Part shown: one piece after another, positions 24,361 through 38,083 of the stretch
Layout of the letters: the number at the start of each line of letters is the position of its first letter
Numbering within the stretch: position 1 is the stretch's first letter
NCBI GenBank assembly: GCA_958496175.1
Contig: OY292276.1
Span: 13,162,001-13,226,000, forward strand
Source: Sisyra terminalis
Taxonomy: Eukaryota > Arthropoda > Insecta > Neuroptera > Sisyridae
Direction of reading: 5' to 3'
DNA: 64,000 nucleotides
Notes under the pieces: model-generated
What the model was told of the DNA's origin: nothing
The model's input: only the letters and a program-made list of their open reading frames with translations
Databases searched by the model: none
Translations under genes and position numbers: made by a program

Positions 24361-27300
24361 AAAGAATAATTTATCAATGTTTCCAAAGGGTTTAAGTCCG
24401 TTATTTCGAATCCTGGAGAATTGAAAACCGAAACTAGAATCTTACACCAAATTCCATGATATTCCGTTTGAATTTTGTAACTTTTTCATTGTTGAAAATT
24501 CTTGTTGGTTTAGAATTGTTATAGGTAAGTATAGTAATTCCCTGCTTTACGGACAGGATGCGTTCCTCATAGAATTTCCGACTTAAAATTAAAAACAAAA
24601 TGAAAAGAAAAGTATTTGTATATATATTATAAGAGCAATAAATTTTATTTTATTTTTACCAAAAAAAAAAAAAATATTCGGGGTTTTTTAAGAATTGCCA
24701 TCTATTTTTCCCCAACTACAATAAACAAGTACAATATTGTAAACTAAACTCTATCCTAGATCAGGATCTACAGACGCTGCTTGAAAGGTTTATGCAAGGT
24801 ACATCACACTTAAAATTAAAAGCAAAATGTGAACAAAAGTATTTGAATATATATTTTAAGAGCAATAAATTTTGTTTTATTTATTTTTTTATAAACTTTC
24901 CGTAAATCGAAAATCCCTAAAATGAATCCATTATTGCTATGAAATCCTATTGGAAAGTGATGAATGCGATCCTGCTATTAAAAATATCCGTAAAAGAATC
25001 CAACTATACTATAGATTCATACTAAATATAGAACGTCAATAAATTAACACCGCACTATACCGCATAACATCAAATACTAATTCATAAAAACGTTTGATAA
25101 CTATTTTAGGATTCCCCGTTTAAAAAATCAAGTATAAACTGTATTTAGGTTCTAAAAATCTTTTTGAATTTTTATTTTTGGGATTTGTCACAAAAAATCT
25201 ACGTAAAACAAAAAAAAATACATATTTTGTCCGTAATTACGAATATTTCATCGGTATACCGAAATTTTGATACTTAATTAACCATGTCCCTAATATCGAA
25301 TTTTCCTTAAGGTAGCTTCTATAACGCGGGGAATTATTGTACAGAAATCCCTATGATTGCGCTTGACTACCATAATTTAACAACTAAATTAACTACCAAT
25401 TACAAAAGTATTTTTTTGAAATTTTTCATAATATAGTTTTTGCAAATATTTCCGTCAAAAAATGGGCGACTAGCAATATAAAATTTTAGGGCTTTTTGGT
25501 AAATTTCAACATATACAAATTGCCAAATTTTTTTCGCTTTGTCAATATTTCTTCTTTTAAAACAAAAGAACCTGAATTGAATTAGATGATGAAATTTTAC
25601 ATTAACAAACCACTTATTCTTCCACGTACAATACAATCTGTGCTATTAGAAACCAAAAATTGGAAAAAAAATCGCTGCATATTAACTAAGGAATGGAAAG
25701 AAGTTAGCCTACATAATTAGATAATCGAACTCGATATTACTAGTTAAGTCTTGATATACAATTGATATAAAAAGCTAATTACATTTTCTTTTTAACATTT
25801 AGTTAGTAACTGGTGAGAATTTAAAATGTTATAATTATGTTTTTGGGATACTAGTTTCTGATACAAAGGAAATTACAAACATTTTCATTTTTTTCACAAT
25901 TGGCGAATGTAAATTAAAAAAAATTGCCAATATAGAAGTAGGATAGTAGGTTACTCACTATATTTCAATGAGGAAGCATTCCTTTATATTTAATTTCATA
26001 AAAATATATTTTACAAACGTTAAAAATTCAGATTTGTAAAAATTTCCACATCAAAAGAAAATACTTAAAAAAAGTTAATTGTTTTAAGTTCATATTTCAT
26101 TCAACAATAACTTTATCAACTGTAATATTTAAAAAAAAATCACTAGCATTTAGATTGGTAATAACCAAATCAACAATTACCAGAAAGTGTTAATGAAATA
26201 TGAAGAAGAAAAAATGTCAATTTTATAATTCTGAAGCATGGGTAACACATTTACGTATTTAATTAAATTTTTTCCTATATTGAGATGAAAACTTTAAATT
26301 TAAAAAAAGTCAATAAATTTTCAGGAAATATCTCATAACGTTCTCTAAGTAAATAAAACGCGACTAATATTAGAAAAATACTATGATATGAAGTAAAGTT
26401 ATTCACCGTTAATAAATCGCTGTAACGATGAAAGTTTTTTTTCCTATATAAATACAAAGAAGCTCTTGTCTAAACAAATAAAACTACTAATATTTGTGCA
26501 AAAGCAGAACGAATAAAATTTTAAAATCAGATACAGTAAACGTTTCAAAGTTCCTACATATAGGGGCATATTAGCTCCCGCAGGGTATCGCAATATTAAT
26601 AAATAATTATCAAATGACGTTTATTTTAAAGTCGCTTAACTTATCAAAAAATCTATTCACGCAATAAAACTTTTGATTTTCCCTTTATTTTGAACCGAAA
26701 ATAATAAGATTTAATAGAAGTTATCTACTGTTAGGGTTCGATTATGGTTGATTAGGTTCACGGAAAGTTAGAATAAATAGAAGCATTGTCAACAATGGAT
26801 GAAAGTTTGTTTGTATGGAAAAAAGATAACAGTAGTTTTCGTTTTACTATTGGAAAATTTTTCCCAAAAAAATCGTTTACTAAATTGAAATTTAGGCTGT
26901 AAAGGTGGATTTTTATTAAGTTGATATAGTGATTTTCATTGGAAAGCGTAAATAGACCGGAAGTTTCCGAAAAGAGGCTGTTCGAAACTGAAAAGCGATC
27001 GATTGCGGATATATTAAACTCACCTTTCGATTCATGGGATTGGATATTGAATGTGATAGAATATACCGATTAGCAACGTCTTATCGTTCGTGATTCTTCA
27101 ATAAACCTATATGAATGTCTGGCGAAGAGAATTTGCAATTCAAAGTCTACACGATATGTACGATAGTGCCGTAATATTTTCAAGAATCCATAATGTAAAA
27201 GTCAAAAGAAAAAAAATCATACAGACATCACTAATTTAGTCGCAATAATTCAGTTACAACTTTGACGTTTGAAAAAAAAATCAATGTGCAGAACTAATTG

Positions 27301-27539
27301 AGCGTGCAAACCAATGAAGACACTCAATGGACCACTAAGATTGAAAGAAAAAAAAAAGAACCTTCTTGGAGAGGGTGTGACAGAAAATACGGTTTAATAA
27401 ATTATACGCTTTAAACAGGAGAAAGCCAAAAATGTGTAACATAAAACAGAGATGTAGGTACATATCTACCTTTTTTGTGAAAAAAAAAATGTCAGTCAAA
27501 AAACCTACCTGTGTATTAACTCTAATATATTTACAAATA
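24361..27539. other. Non-coding DNA with a local duplication
   Basis: A diverged pair of segments at 24583-24655 and 24806-24885 shares ACTTAAAATTAAAA and AGAGCAATAAATTTT, about 223 bp apart. Near 26930-27140 the sequence is more complex; on the minus strand it contains ATGAATCGAAAG|GTGAGT at about 27022-27033, a consensus-like donor after an ATG, but with no other support. No other gene is seen. Confidence 0.4.
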
Positions 27540-27581
27540 GTCGGGATGCAACTGCAATCCTTGGTGGTCTCGCCGATGCGA
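27540..27581 (+). CDS. Candidate 42-bp microexon
   Basis: A G/C-rich 42-bp block in A/T-rich DNA is preceded by TATTTACAAATAG and branch-point-like TATTAAC/CTAAT, and followed by a strong donor GTAAGC. Its length is a multiple of three. All three frames are open; frame 2 reads RDATAILGGLADA, frame 1 SGCNCNPWWSRRCD. I do not recognise the protein. The reverse strand is also open but has a weaker donor. If real it belongs to a plus-strand gene whose other exons lie outside this window or are too short to see. Confidence 0.35.
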
Positions 27582-30120
27582 TGTAAGCTTAAAAAATTCT
27601 TTCAAACAAATTTCATCCCTTATCTTATTTAAATAGTCTGCATTATAATTGCCTACTTCCCACAACAAAATCTTAAATAATAAAAATAAATATTTTATTA
27701 TTATATTAGTCAAAAGTGACAATAAAAAAGTAAATATTAGTTTTACACTCTTTTTTAGTGGGTAAAAAAGGAATTTTTCGTTGAAATATTTCCTTAATCA
27801 GATTTATGTATGAAGAAAAAAGCAATGATGAAAATTTGAAACTATTTATCCGAAAATAAGGTGTGAAAAACATTTTAGTTTTATTAATTAATGAGTGGTA
27901 TTAAGTTCAAATATTTTATCAATTTCATTGGGAAATTGATTTTATTTATGAAATTCCATACATATTTTCTCTGATAAAAAGTGACTTCAAAGAACCGTTC
28001 AGTTTTCCACGACGTACTATTATCAAAATCATTCACGAAAACGGTTCAAATCTAATCTCAATAAATGATATTTACAATTCATTATTTCAAACTTTATCTG
28101 TCATTTATTGGAAATAAATAGAAATGTGGCACCTGTACAATAATAATGACCTTACAAGAAGTGAAATTGCAATTATTTATCTTCAAAATAAATGTCAGAT
28201 GTCGATTTATGAAGTACTTAAAGTTTTAGTGGAAAAAGAAGCTTAATTTTGTCCAAAAAAATTAATCAGAGGTATTCTTTTTAAAAAACAATACTATATT
28301 TCTCATGTTTCATTCAAATTTTGATATAGGTTTACATAAAAGATCTTTTGCCCCGAAAAATGTTATTTGTTCACTCAATTTTCTATTTATATTCGTCTTG
28401 AGTGGAGTTTGAAAAATAAAATTTTTTATGGTATAAATTTTTTTTCTTACGAACATACCTAATATTCAATAAATCCATATTTTTATCCACATCGCTTTGT
28501 AAAATTTCAAACAATAATCAACATATTAAAGTATGTGTACCGGAAATTAATTTCGTTTTTAAACCTAGTCATTCAATTGTCATTTATCAGCTTATAAGTT
28601 ATTTCAAAATGGTATTATAAACGTATTATGATTAGATTGACTTATTAATTTATAAAAAATTATCAAATAATTGAAATGGTAAGACCAAAAACCCGAAGAA
28701 ATACAAATTCGGTATTGCTCTTTGAATTTCACAGCAACGCAAAGTTGTTACTGAAAATATTTTTTATATTTATCTAAATGCATTAGATGAACATTAATTA
28801 GTGATGTCAAAACTTTGATACTATTGAGTTGATACTATTTTTGTGTTTTAATTATAAATTTAAAAAAAAAAAACGAAATTCCTTCCGGTACACCTAAAAT
28901 AAATCAATTCTTTTTTTTAGCTATTTCCTCAAACATTTTTCCATTCTTTCTTTTGAATTTACCAATATTTTGTATTTTTTCAAATCCTTATTAAGTAAAA
29001 GCTGAAAAAGACTACTTTAAGTAAATATAAAATTGCTAAATACGTTATTAAATTTCCCAATAAGCTTTAACAATTAGAGACTTAGTACCTTTGAATATTC
29101 CAACCAAGTAATTCCTCATTCTTTACCAATTATTACCAATATTTGAGATCACAATTTGATGAAATGTCAAACAGAAGCATATAATTTTCCAAACCGTTAA
29201 TGATTATAAATAAGTTTAGTTCGATTAAAATGTTAAAACTTTCTAAAACACTAATACATCAAAAAATTCAATACTCAATATCAGTTCAGTAAAACAATTC
29301 ATTAATTGAAAATTAAATGCTATAATTACCAAATGATAACTTTCTGAGTATTTCAATATTATGAGTGTTATAATGGCTATTCCGTATTCCATTTTTTTAA
29401 TACGTTCTTACACACAGTATGGTTTATCTTGTCGATAAACTTTTCAAATATATTAATGTTTAGTCATCTGTCATTGACATATCATATTTGTTTCTTCACG
29501 TAATTTTTATCAGGTAACTATTTAAATATTTTTCTGAAAGTTACAAGGTACAAAATATGCAAAGGTCTTACTAGTGAAGGACAAATTACTATTATTTAAT
29601 CAATACCGATCGTAGTATTGATGTTAAGAATTTTGAGGAATACATAAATTTGTTTCATCAATCCATTGTATTAATCAAATATCTTCAACCGTTTTTCTAC
29701 TATTGAGAACTGCAGTTCAATGTAAGTAAAATCAATCAATGAAGTATTTTAAGGAAATAGGGATAACAAACTCTGGAACCTACTAATGCACCTGCTAGAA
29801 GGGACCCAGAAAAGTACAACAAATTTTAAAAATACAGAATTGAAGCCCACCTAACCATATACTAACCAGCCTAACTAATTAGAACAAAATCAAATAGTGG
29901 AAAGATTTCTTATTGAAATTATTGTCAATAATTGGGCTCAAATTTCAATCGTATTGGATAAACAGTAGACCAGATGCATATTTTAAATTTATTTTTTAAT
30001 TGATAAACGACATTATTAAAGTAAGCAAAACCCAAATTTAAATTGTGTAAAATTTAAATTTTGACAAAAAAACTTTAATTATAAATGAAAAAGTCTCTGA
30101 AAACAAAGTTCATTTATTGA
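27582..30120. other. A/T-rich non-coding DNA
   Basis: I see no gene or element end. Short overlapping chance frames only. Confidence 0.5.
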
Positions 30121-30130
30121 AACCGATATA

Positions 30131-30545
30131 TTAACAGATCATTGAGTGGTAACCATAAAAACAATAATAATTTATACAATTGTTCACATTTTGCATTCCG
30201 GAAAACATTTTCAAACCATAAAAATTACTTCTATTGTTTTCTATGGAATAAAGCTTACATGTGTTTAGTATATGTAAAAACTAACACTTTATTAATTATT
30301 GTAATGTTGAGTCTTTAAATGCTAGTAAGAAAATCTATTTTTCCTAACGATGCAACTATAATTGCAATTTGAAGCCAGATCCAGTGGTTAATTTTTTTGC
30401 ATTTTTAAATGAATTTTTCTTAGACTTTATCATCTAAAGTTTTAAGTTAGTAGCTATATTATGTTTTGATATTGGTTTAAAATATTATCAAAACAATTTT
30501 AAATGTTTTTTTAACATTTGCATAAGGCGTTTTAAACTTTTTTTT
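30131..30545. repeat. Old dispersed repeat, copy A
   Basis: This aligns in two blocks with another region: 30131-30390 with about 48305-48550 (AGATCATTGAG, GGAAAACATTTT, TTGCAATTTGA-type landmarks) and 30437-30545 with 49081-49180 (GCTAYATTATGTTTT, then TTTTTTAACAT). The element is diverged, with no clear ends and no protein. Confidence 0.55.
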
Positions 30546-30698
30546 AGTCACTTATTTGTATTGATTTTAAAAGCTTTTAAGAACTCAGAAATTAAGCTTT
30601 ATAAATATCTATAGAAAACCATCTAGTTTCTTAGTCTAAAAAAAGCAAGAACTACCATTGTCTATTTAGTTAATAATATACATAATTGAAATAATGTA

Positions 30699-31775
30699 CA
30701 TTAGACTGATTAAAAAAAATGATGATTTTTTTTCTTAATTATATCGAAAATATTTTTGGGAATGACAAAAAAAAATCCTGTGAAAGTTTAAGCTCTTAAT
30801 ATTAGTATTAATAGTTGCTGCATCGCAAATTTTGATTTTCCATTTAAATAACATGGGAACAATATTCTCTTGCACTTTGGAATTTTATAGTTCACGTTGG
30901 TGACAATATTTCGAAATTACCAAGGTATATTCTTGTCGAAAAGTGAACAATCTACAAAAAAGGTCTGTTGCAAGTTTTTGATATATTTATTCCTTCAAAA
31001 ATTATTCGAGGTCAAAGTTGAACTAAAGAGAAATTTAAATATTTTTTCAATTTTTTGACGCAACCATCAATTTTATGAGAAAATTTTTTAGGACATTTTT
31101 TGTAGAGCACTTTTTTTCTATAACTTATCTCTATGAAAGTTCTTGATATTTTTCACAGGTCTTAAGTTATTTAATTAAAATAAAAAATAAATTTTTATGT
31201 TAAAAATATAATAATTCAGGGAATATTATTAAGGAATATTATTAATTTAAAACAATAAAATTACGAATATTTTCAGTTTAATGCAAATAACTTAGAACCT
31301 GTGATAAATATCAAAAACTTTTATGGAGATAAGTTATAGGAAAAAAGTGCTCTGGACAAAAAATTGTCCTACAAAATTTTCTCATAAAATTGATGGTTGC
31401 GTAAAAAAATTGAAAAAATATTAAAATTTCTCTTTAGTTCAACTTTGACCTCGAATAACTTTTGAAGGAATAAATATATCAAAAACTTGTTAGAGACATT
31501 TTTTATAGATCGTTCAATTTTAAACAAGTATATACCTTGGTAATTCCAAAATATTGTCACCAACGTGAACTATAAAATTCCAAAGTGCAAGAGAATATTG
31601 TTCCCATGTTATTTAAATGGAAAATCAAAATTTGCGATGCAGCAACTATTAATACTAATATTAAGAGCTTAAACTTTCACAGGATTTTTTTTTGTCATTC
31701 CCAACAATATTTTCGATATAATTAAGAAAAAAATTAAGAAAAAAAAATCTCATAATTTTTTTAATCAGTCTAATG
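30699..31775. mobile_element. Long near-palindromic MITE, 1.08 kb
   Basis: Two inverted arms of roughly 480 bp each run inward from CATTAGACTGATTAAAA (left end 30699) and its complement (right end 31775), separated by about 100 bp of A/T-rich spacer. Each end abuts TA (30697-30698 and 31776-31777), as in Tc1/mariner/pogo insertions. The arms are highly similar, so the element is not very old. The frame on its right arm (31369-31563) is repeated in the left arm and is not a transposase. Both arms carry CCATTTAAATAACATGGG, also present beside the transposase remnant at 58.8 kb. Confidence 0.8.
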
Positions 31776-31778
31776 TAC

Positions 31779-34300
31779 ATAATGATTAACAAAAGTAAGA
31801 TAAGTGATAAGTTTTTTTAAGAAAAAGAACCTTCTTTCCGATTCACTAGTCTGAATTGTGTTTTTATTGGTAAATTGGTAATAATAAAATGTCATTAAGG
31901 CAAATTAAAGGCTTTCAAGTATCTCTAATGTACCTTAAAGGCGTCGATAACATCCATTTCTGAATATTGGAAGACAAGTATAAGAATATTGATTTTTTTT
32001 TCTTTTTACCAATGTAATGTGTTAGTACAAAGTATTTCATAATTGGATGAATAGTAGAGGACAACATACTCGTTGTAAAGCGTAAAAACACTGATAAATT
32101 ATTATAAATTGAATTACTTAAATACTCTTATTTTCTCGTTGAAACCTGAAAATTTAATGCGAAAGGTTTGACTTTCATATGTAAATGAATGCGTATTTCA
32201 TATCATTAAATTGTAACAAAGCTAATTGAAAATGTCATGTTGGAGTCTGTAACAAGTCTGTAATAAGACCAATTTCCATGAATGGTGTTATTATTATAAT
32301 TTTTCAATAAACATGATTATCTGTTGTGAATATTAAGTATGCTTAATACACTTATGAAGCGTACTTAATATTCAAGATCAAACAATTTTTAAGATGTCGG
32401 TATAAGAAAAAACTTAGTGGTATTGTGATTTTAAAGCACATTCTTCACAGCGAAATCCCGATAGGGATCTTGAAAAATATCTCTTCTCTTTTTTCTATAC
32501 TTACGAAAGCAATTTTGATGTAATTTTATAAATTTACATCTTGTTTTATTAAGTAGAACACTTTAAACTCCCCTCCCCCCATTTTTTGTTAAGTTTTGTT
32601 TTGTCCAACAAATACCGATGAACGGTATTTTGAAGTTTGTAGGTGGACAGATTATAAATGATATATGGCGGACAAGTTTATAAAAAATGTGATTATAACG
32701 AAAAGTAACTTTTTGTTATACAAGAATATGACAATGCATCTTCTGGCTCGAAAAACTGATTTGATTTTGTTTTTAGAGAAATAAAGTTTCGTAGTAAATG
32801 TCTCAGGAAAACTTTTATTTACGACTAGGTAGATAGTTTATGGTTCAATGTTTTTTGTTGTTTAAAATAAAAATGTTTTTAAGAATTTTTTTTTTAGAAA
32901 AATGAGTTATTGAAAATTTGAGAATGTTAAATTTAATTTATTGGATCCGAAGCATCTCGTTTTTGATCCAATGGATGATGAGTGTCATAAATAGAGTTGT
33001 AATCGAATAGTTAAGATGCAATACGTCAATGAAATGATATTGCGTTTCTTGTGAAAATGATAATATAATAATGTAACTATAGTCATGATGTCATGCTTGG
33101 CTGCTTCTTGGGCGGCTACTTATGAAGACATTGAGCATAATATGTGTTCAATGTTCATATCCTCCATGTATAACACATTTATTAAACCTTTCTTAACCAA
33201 TAAAATTTAACAAGCCAACCATTACTTTTCACAATCAAACAAAACTTTTACTTTCGTTTAAAACCAAAAAAATTGCAATATTGGAGAGATTTAGCACTTT
33301 TCTAAATTGCTTGGTATTTATTTAATTTGATTTTCTAGTGTTATATTTTTGTCACTAAAACTATTAATTCTTAATATTGATGCACTTTTCTAGTTAAAAT
33401 AAGTTGACCATTACTTCAATGTAATAAAATATTAACGTTTTAGATTCTGAATAGTAAGCCGTAGTACATTTGCAAATCAATAGTGAATGATGCAAATGAC
33501 TTAAGTTAACGAAAACGTAATTTTGATCATTTTGGAATCACTTCATTTGCCATACTAAGGGTAAAACATTATTACTTTTAATTGTAAGTAAAAACCATTC
33601 GAAAGTTTAGATACCAAATATTGGTGTTTTTGTGATCAATTTTAAAACTGTTTCGATAAAATAATAAAAACATTGTCAATTTTTAACTTGGAATCAAATT
33701 GAAGTGTGCAAATGCAATTTGCAACAAAAGAGATTACATTTTTGGCAATAAAAGTCAATTTCTTGGAAGTTTGAATTTTGATTTTCTTCATTATCAACTA
33801 ATAGAAAATATATATAATCCTACTAAAATAACTGGGATCCATTTAAGAGTTAAGAATTATAAATATTTCTTTTGCAAAGAAATAAAAATGGAGATTGTAA
33901 AAATAATGGCTGCATTAATTGCAATTTATTAAACTTAATTAAACTTGGTACATTTCCGCATTTGATACTGTTGCACTCATTTTAGATTTATAATTTTAAG
34001 GTGAATTATAAATTTAATAACAGAAATACGTTACTTTTAAAATGTATCTCTTGAATTTTAGAAAATTGATATGGTTCTGAAATCCGGAAATGAAAATTTT
34101 ATTGTTGTTTGTTAATTATTATCATTAATATATTAAAAATTATACAAAGTTCGATTGAAATTTTAATTGAATTGAATTGTTTGAGAAGAATTTATGAGGA
34201 AAGAACTACCATGGTGCCAAGAAAAAAATTTAACAAAATAGATCACTTTTTAGAGGAAGAAAATTCATACTTGATGTTGTCGAAGGGAATTGGAAGGTCC
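31779..34300. other. A/T-rich non-coding DNA
   Basis: No gene is supported. A C/T run lies near 32570-32580. Positions 32990-33180 are of mixed composition and could be regulatory, but nothing specific is recognised. Confidence 0.45.
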
Positions 34301-35000
34301 TCATAAAAGAGAACGAAGACGAATTGAGATTTGGGATTAATTGAAACGAGGAATAGGCAACCACAGGAGTTCTCAAATTCTTTCGGTTTCAGGGGTCCTA
34401 AATGTGTCAGAATTTTCCCGTGGCGCCCCATATCAAACCTCAGGGCAACCCAATGCACAAAACCTGATTTGCAACTATCGCATACACTAAATTGTAATAA
34501 ACGCCGCGCTTAGATACAACTGAGTACTGTAAAACGCTTTTCAACTTATTCACTCGGACCTAGCTTATTTTAGGGGTTGGAAATCTTTATGGCTTAGGGA
34601 ACTTAATTTTGAAGATATTTATTTCTTTTAGGAAATAGTAAACCTTTTGTTTATTTTCACTTAAATGAAACAAAAAGTTAAGTACATTTTTTTTTTGAAT
34701 ATTGGAAACTAAGAGTTTGATATTAAAAAGCCATTCGGGTAAGGCCAAAGAGCCTTATGAGCTTCGCGATGCGCAGATTTCCGACTCCTGGCCTACATGA
34801 ACGGAAAATTCGGACTAACGTAAATTAGAGCTTACGTTAGTCCGAATTTTCACGAGAAATTTTCACGACGCCTTAATAGAAGAGCCGCAGTACAGTTTGG
34901 GAAAGACTGGACTACTAATTTAAAGAACCTAGGATAGATAATGCTGGTTGGGACAATTCAATTAAACGCGAGAAACCAACCCATCAGGCAGAAAATAGAG
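34301..35000. other. G/C-richer segment of unknown origin with hairpin
   Basis: Two patches (34310-34560 and 34735-34990) have higher G/C than their surroundings. Overlapping frames on both strands (minus 34243-34458, plus 34331-34513) show no domain. A perfect 20-bp stem with an 8-nt loop lies at 34804-34851. The segment may be a decayed mobile element or an untranslated exon; I cannot tell which. Confidence 0.3.
34804..34851. repeat. Perfect 20-bp hairpin
   Basis: GAAAATTCGGACTAACGTAA (34804-34823) is followed by the loop ATTAGAGC and the exact complement (34832-34851). The stem is too short for a typical animal pre-miRNA and lacks a T-run after it. It may be a small inverted repeat of a mobile element. 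Confidence 0.8.
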
Positions 35001-36423
35001 CAAAAAAAAAGAATTATTTTTGGTTAATTATTAAGTTGTAATGAAATTTTTAAAGAGCTGTTATAGGCCATCGTTGGCTCCTAATTTGATAGCAGAATTT
35101 ATTACTTACTTCTTACATTATTTTATTCTTATATTTATAATTATAATTGATGAATGTATTTATATTCTTTTTTAAAGATTTTCGAAAGGTTTATAAACTA
35201 AAATCTATGCAAATTTTAAATAATTTTACGTGATAGTATAATTCTTGAAATTGGAGTAAAAAAAATAAAATTTTCTTTTTTTTTGGTTTGTAAAGGGGTA
35301 AAGTAATAGTCTTTAACACTGTAATGGAGTGTTTGTTTGCGATATTGGTTAAAAGATAAAAAGATTTATTCACATTAACCGATCGTTGATCATGTATAGA
35401 TATGAGTATGTGTTAATATAATACAAATATGCATTTACTTACAAGAAGATAGTGAGCGCTAGTTCGACAAGTCATCAACACGCCCTGAACTCTTGCTGGC
35501 AATATTTATGGGTGTATTGCAATCTCCGACAATCAATTTCATACCTACATATTCCCTTATAGTGTGACAATTACGCTGGCTATCAATCAATCGATCAATT
35601 AATCAATATTTCAACTACTTTACATTACATTTTATGTATTTTATATTACCGTCCAACAGCATATTATTGCCATAATAGATATTGACAAGATTAATATAGA
35701 AAGAGGTAATCTTTGACATCAATCTGTGTAACGTAATAATGATTTGCTTAATTATTTATTGATTTATCATAATACAAGTAAATTGCATGCTTCTATGTTT
35801 GCTCAACAGATTATTAAATCAATTTTAAATTCACTTCGATTAATTTTAAAAGTGAAATAAATTGTAAATTCTCATTTACATATAATTTGTATTGAATCAT
35901 GTTTGACTAATACTTCGATTTTCTCAGAATAATCACAATATTACGTATAATTATTAATACGTAAATTGTGGAAAATTTGTCTTTATTTATAGATTAAAAC
36001 AAATAATATAAAAGGGTGGAATAGGAAAAGGATTTAACTATTTTTATTCAATACCCACTACGGTAAAAATAAGAAATATTACCAGAAAATGTATTCAATT
36101 ATATACAATGGCTTTTGCCAATGCCTTAAAAGCTTTAAGGTCATTAAAAATAGATCAATTGAGAAGAGATATTTATAGGTATTTTAAACACTTCAAATCA
36201 ATAAATGTCTAACTCAAAAATACCCTGAAATATTTGATCGTTTATCATTTACGTTTTCTTAAAAATCAAAAAATGTACAGAGTTTCTTATTAAAGACATA
36301 ATCATGACTTATTAATTTGTAAGCCATTCTTTAGATTTTTCTTAAGTATTCCCAAGGATCATTATTTTTTCAATTTTTTAATCAAAAGTACAAGATAATC
36401 TTTCCCCGAAACCTAGTTTGAAA
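35001..36423. other. Non-coding DNA, partly mixed composition
   Basis: No gene is seen. Positions 35430-35620 form a non-repetitive island with TTTATGG (Hox-like) and a run of ATCAAT/ATCGAT sites; it is a possible regulatory element. The rest is A/T-rich. Confidence 0.35.
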
Positions 36424-38083
36424 ACTCATAATCTATAAATGCAGACAGTTTTTGGTTCGACAAAAGCTAACACAATCTTTGTCTATACATTATAAAACTT
36501 AAAAAATACTTCGATTCAAAATTTTACGAAATTGGAATATTTTTTTTTATATTTGGTGACAAAATTGAGGAATATTTGGACTAGTATTCGAATGAATTTA
36601 ACAAGTAAAATGATAAAACAACTTCGAAGACGAAACCCAACTAATCTTTTCTGCAAATTCTAACAGTAAAGCTATAAGCCGTAGAATTATTATTGTAAAA
36701 TTATTTGTAAAAAATACAAATGCACATTGAGTGGCGATACTAAAAGCCCTTTGGTAACTTTGGTGACTCTTTACTTTATATTGAAAGCCTTATATTGAAA
36801 TATATAATGAGTTATCCTAATTTGAACCTAATTCATAGTCTGCAAATGCAGACATAAGATCTTCTTGGGAAAAAAAATTTAATTCGGTTTTTGGTTCGAC
36901 AAAAGATAACACAAACTTTGTCTATACTTAATGGAACTTAAAAAATATTTCGATCCAAAACTTTTCAAAATTTGACTTTTTTTTTCTTATATTTGGGGAC
37001 CTTAAGGAATTTTTGAACAAGCATTCGAATGAATTTAACAACTAAAATGATAAGACAAGTTTGAAGACGAAATCCAACTAATTTTTCCTGTAGATTCTAA
37101 CAGTAAAGCTATAAGTCGTAGGTTTTCAATCTTTTTTGTATCATAATTCCTTTACGAAAAAAATACTTTCAACTATACTTCATAAAAGTTTATAATATCA
37201 ATATAATATAAACGGAAAAAGAAAGGAAAAAAATGGATTGAAATCCTGAAATTTTTAAAAATTAGAAAGTACTACCCCGGTGTAAAGAATTTTGGTAGTA
37301 ATAAACGATACTAGAGGGACCAACTCAACCCCCCGGAAAATTAAATAACAAAAAATACAAATGCACATTGAGTGGCGATACTAAAAGCCCTTTGGTAACT
37401 TTGGTGACTCTTTACTTTATATTGAAAGCCTTATATTGAAATATATAATGAGTTATCCTAATTTGAACCTAATTCATAGTCTGCAAATGCAGACATAAGA
37501 TCTTCTTGGGAAAAAAAAATTTAATTCGGTTTTTGGTTCGACAAAAGATAACACAAACTTTGTCTATACTTAATGGAACTTAAAAAATATTTCGATCCAA
37601 AACTTTTCAAAATTTGACTTTTTTTTTCTTATATTTGGGGACCTTAAGGAATTTTTGAACAAGCATTCGAATGAATTTAACAACTAAAATGATAAGACAA
37701 GTTTGAAGACGAAATCCAACTAATTTTTCCTGTAGATTCTAACAGTAAAGCTATAAGTCGTAGGTTTTCAATCTTTTTTGTATCATAATTCCTTTACGAA
37801 AAAAATACTTTCAACTATACTTCATAAAAGTTTATAATATCAATATAATATAAACGGAAAAAGAAAGGAAAAAAATGGATTGAAATCCTGAAATTTTTAA
37901 AAATTAGAAAGTACTACCCCGGTGTAAAGAATTTTGGTAGTAATAAACGATACTAGAGGGACCAACTCAACCCCCCGGAAAATTAAATAACAAAAAATAC
38001 AAATGCACATTGAGTGGCGATACTAAAAGCCCTTTGGTAACTTTGGTGACTCTTTACTTTATATTGAAATATATAATGAATTA
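36424..38083. repeat. Tandem duplication, 641/642-bp unit
   Basis: The units 36711-37351 and 37352-37993 appear identical except for one A in a poly-A run (8 versus 9). A third, truncated copy begins at 37994 and ends near 38083 after TATATAATGA. A diverged partial copy precedes them at 36424-36693 (ATGCAGACAGTTTTTGGTTC, GAATTTAACAAGTAAAATGA). So an old copy sits next to a very recent duplication. No protein is encoded. Near-identity also fits an assembly artefact. Confidence 0.9.

Noticed and set aside
31369..31563. 64-codon minus-strand frame in the long palindrome
   Set aside because: It lies within an arm of the MITE, its counterpart in the other arm is disrupted, and it shows no transposase motif.
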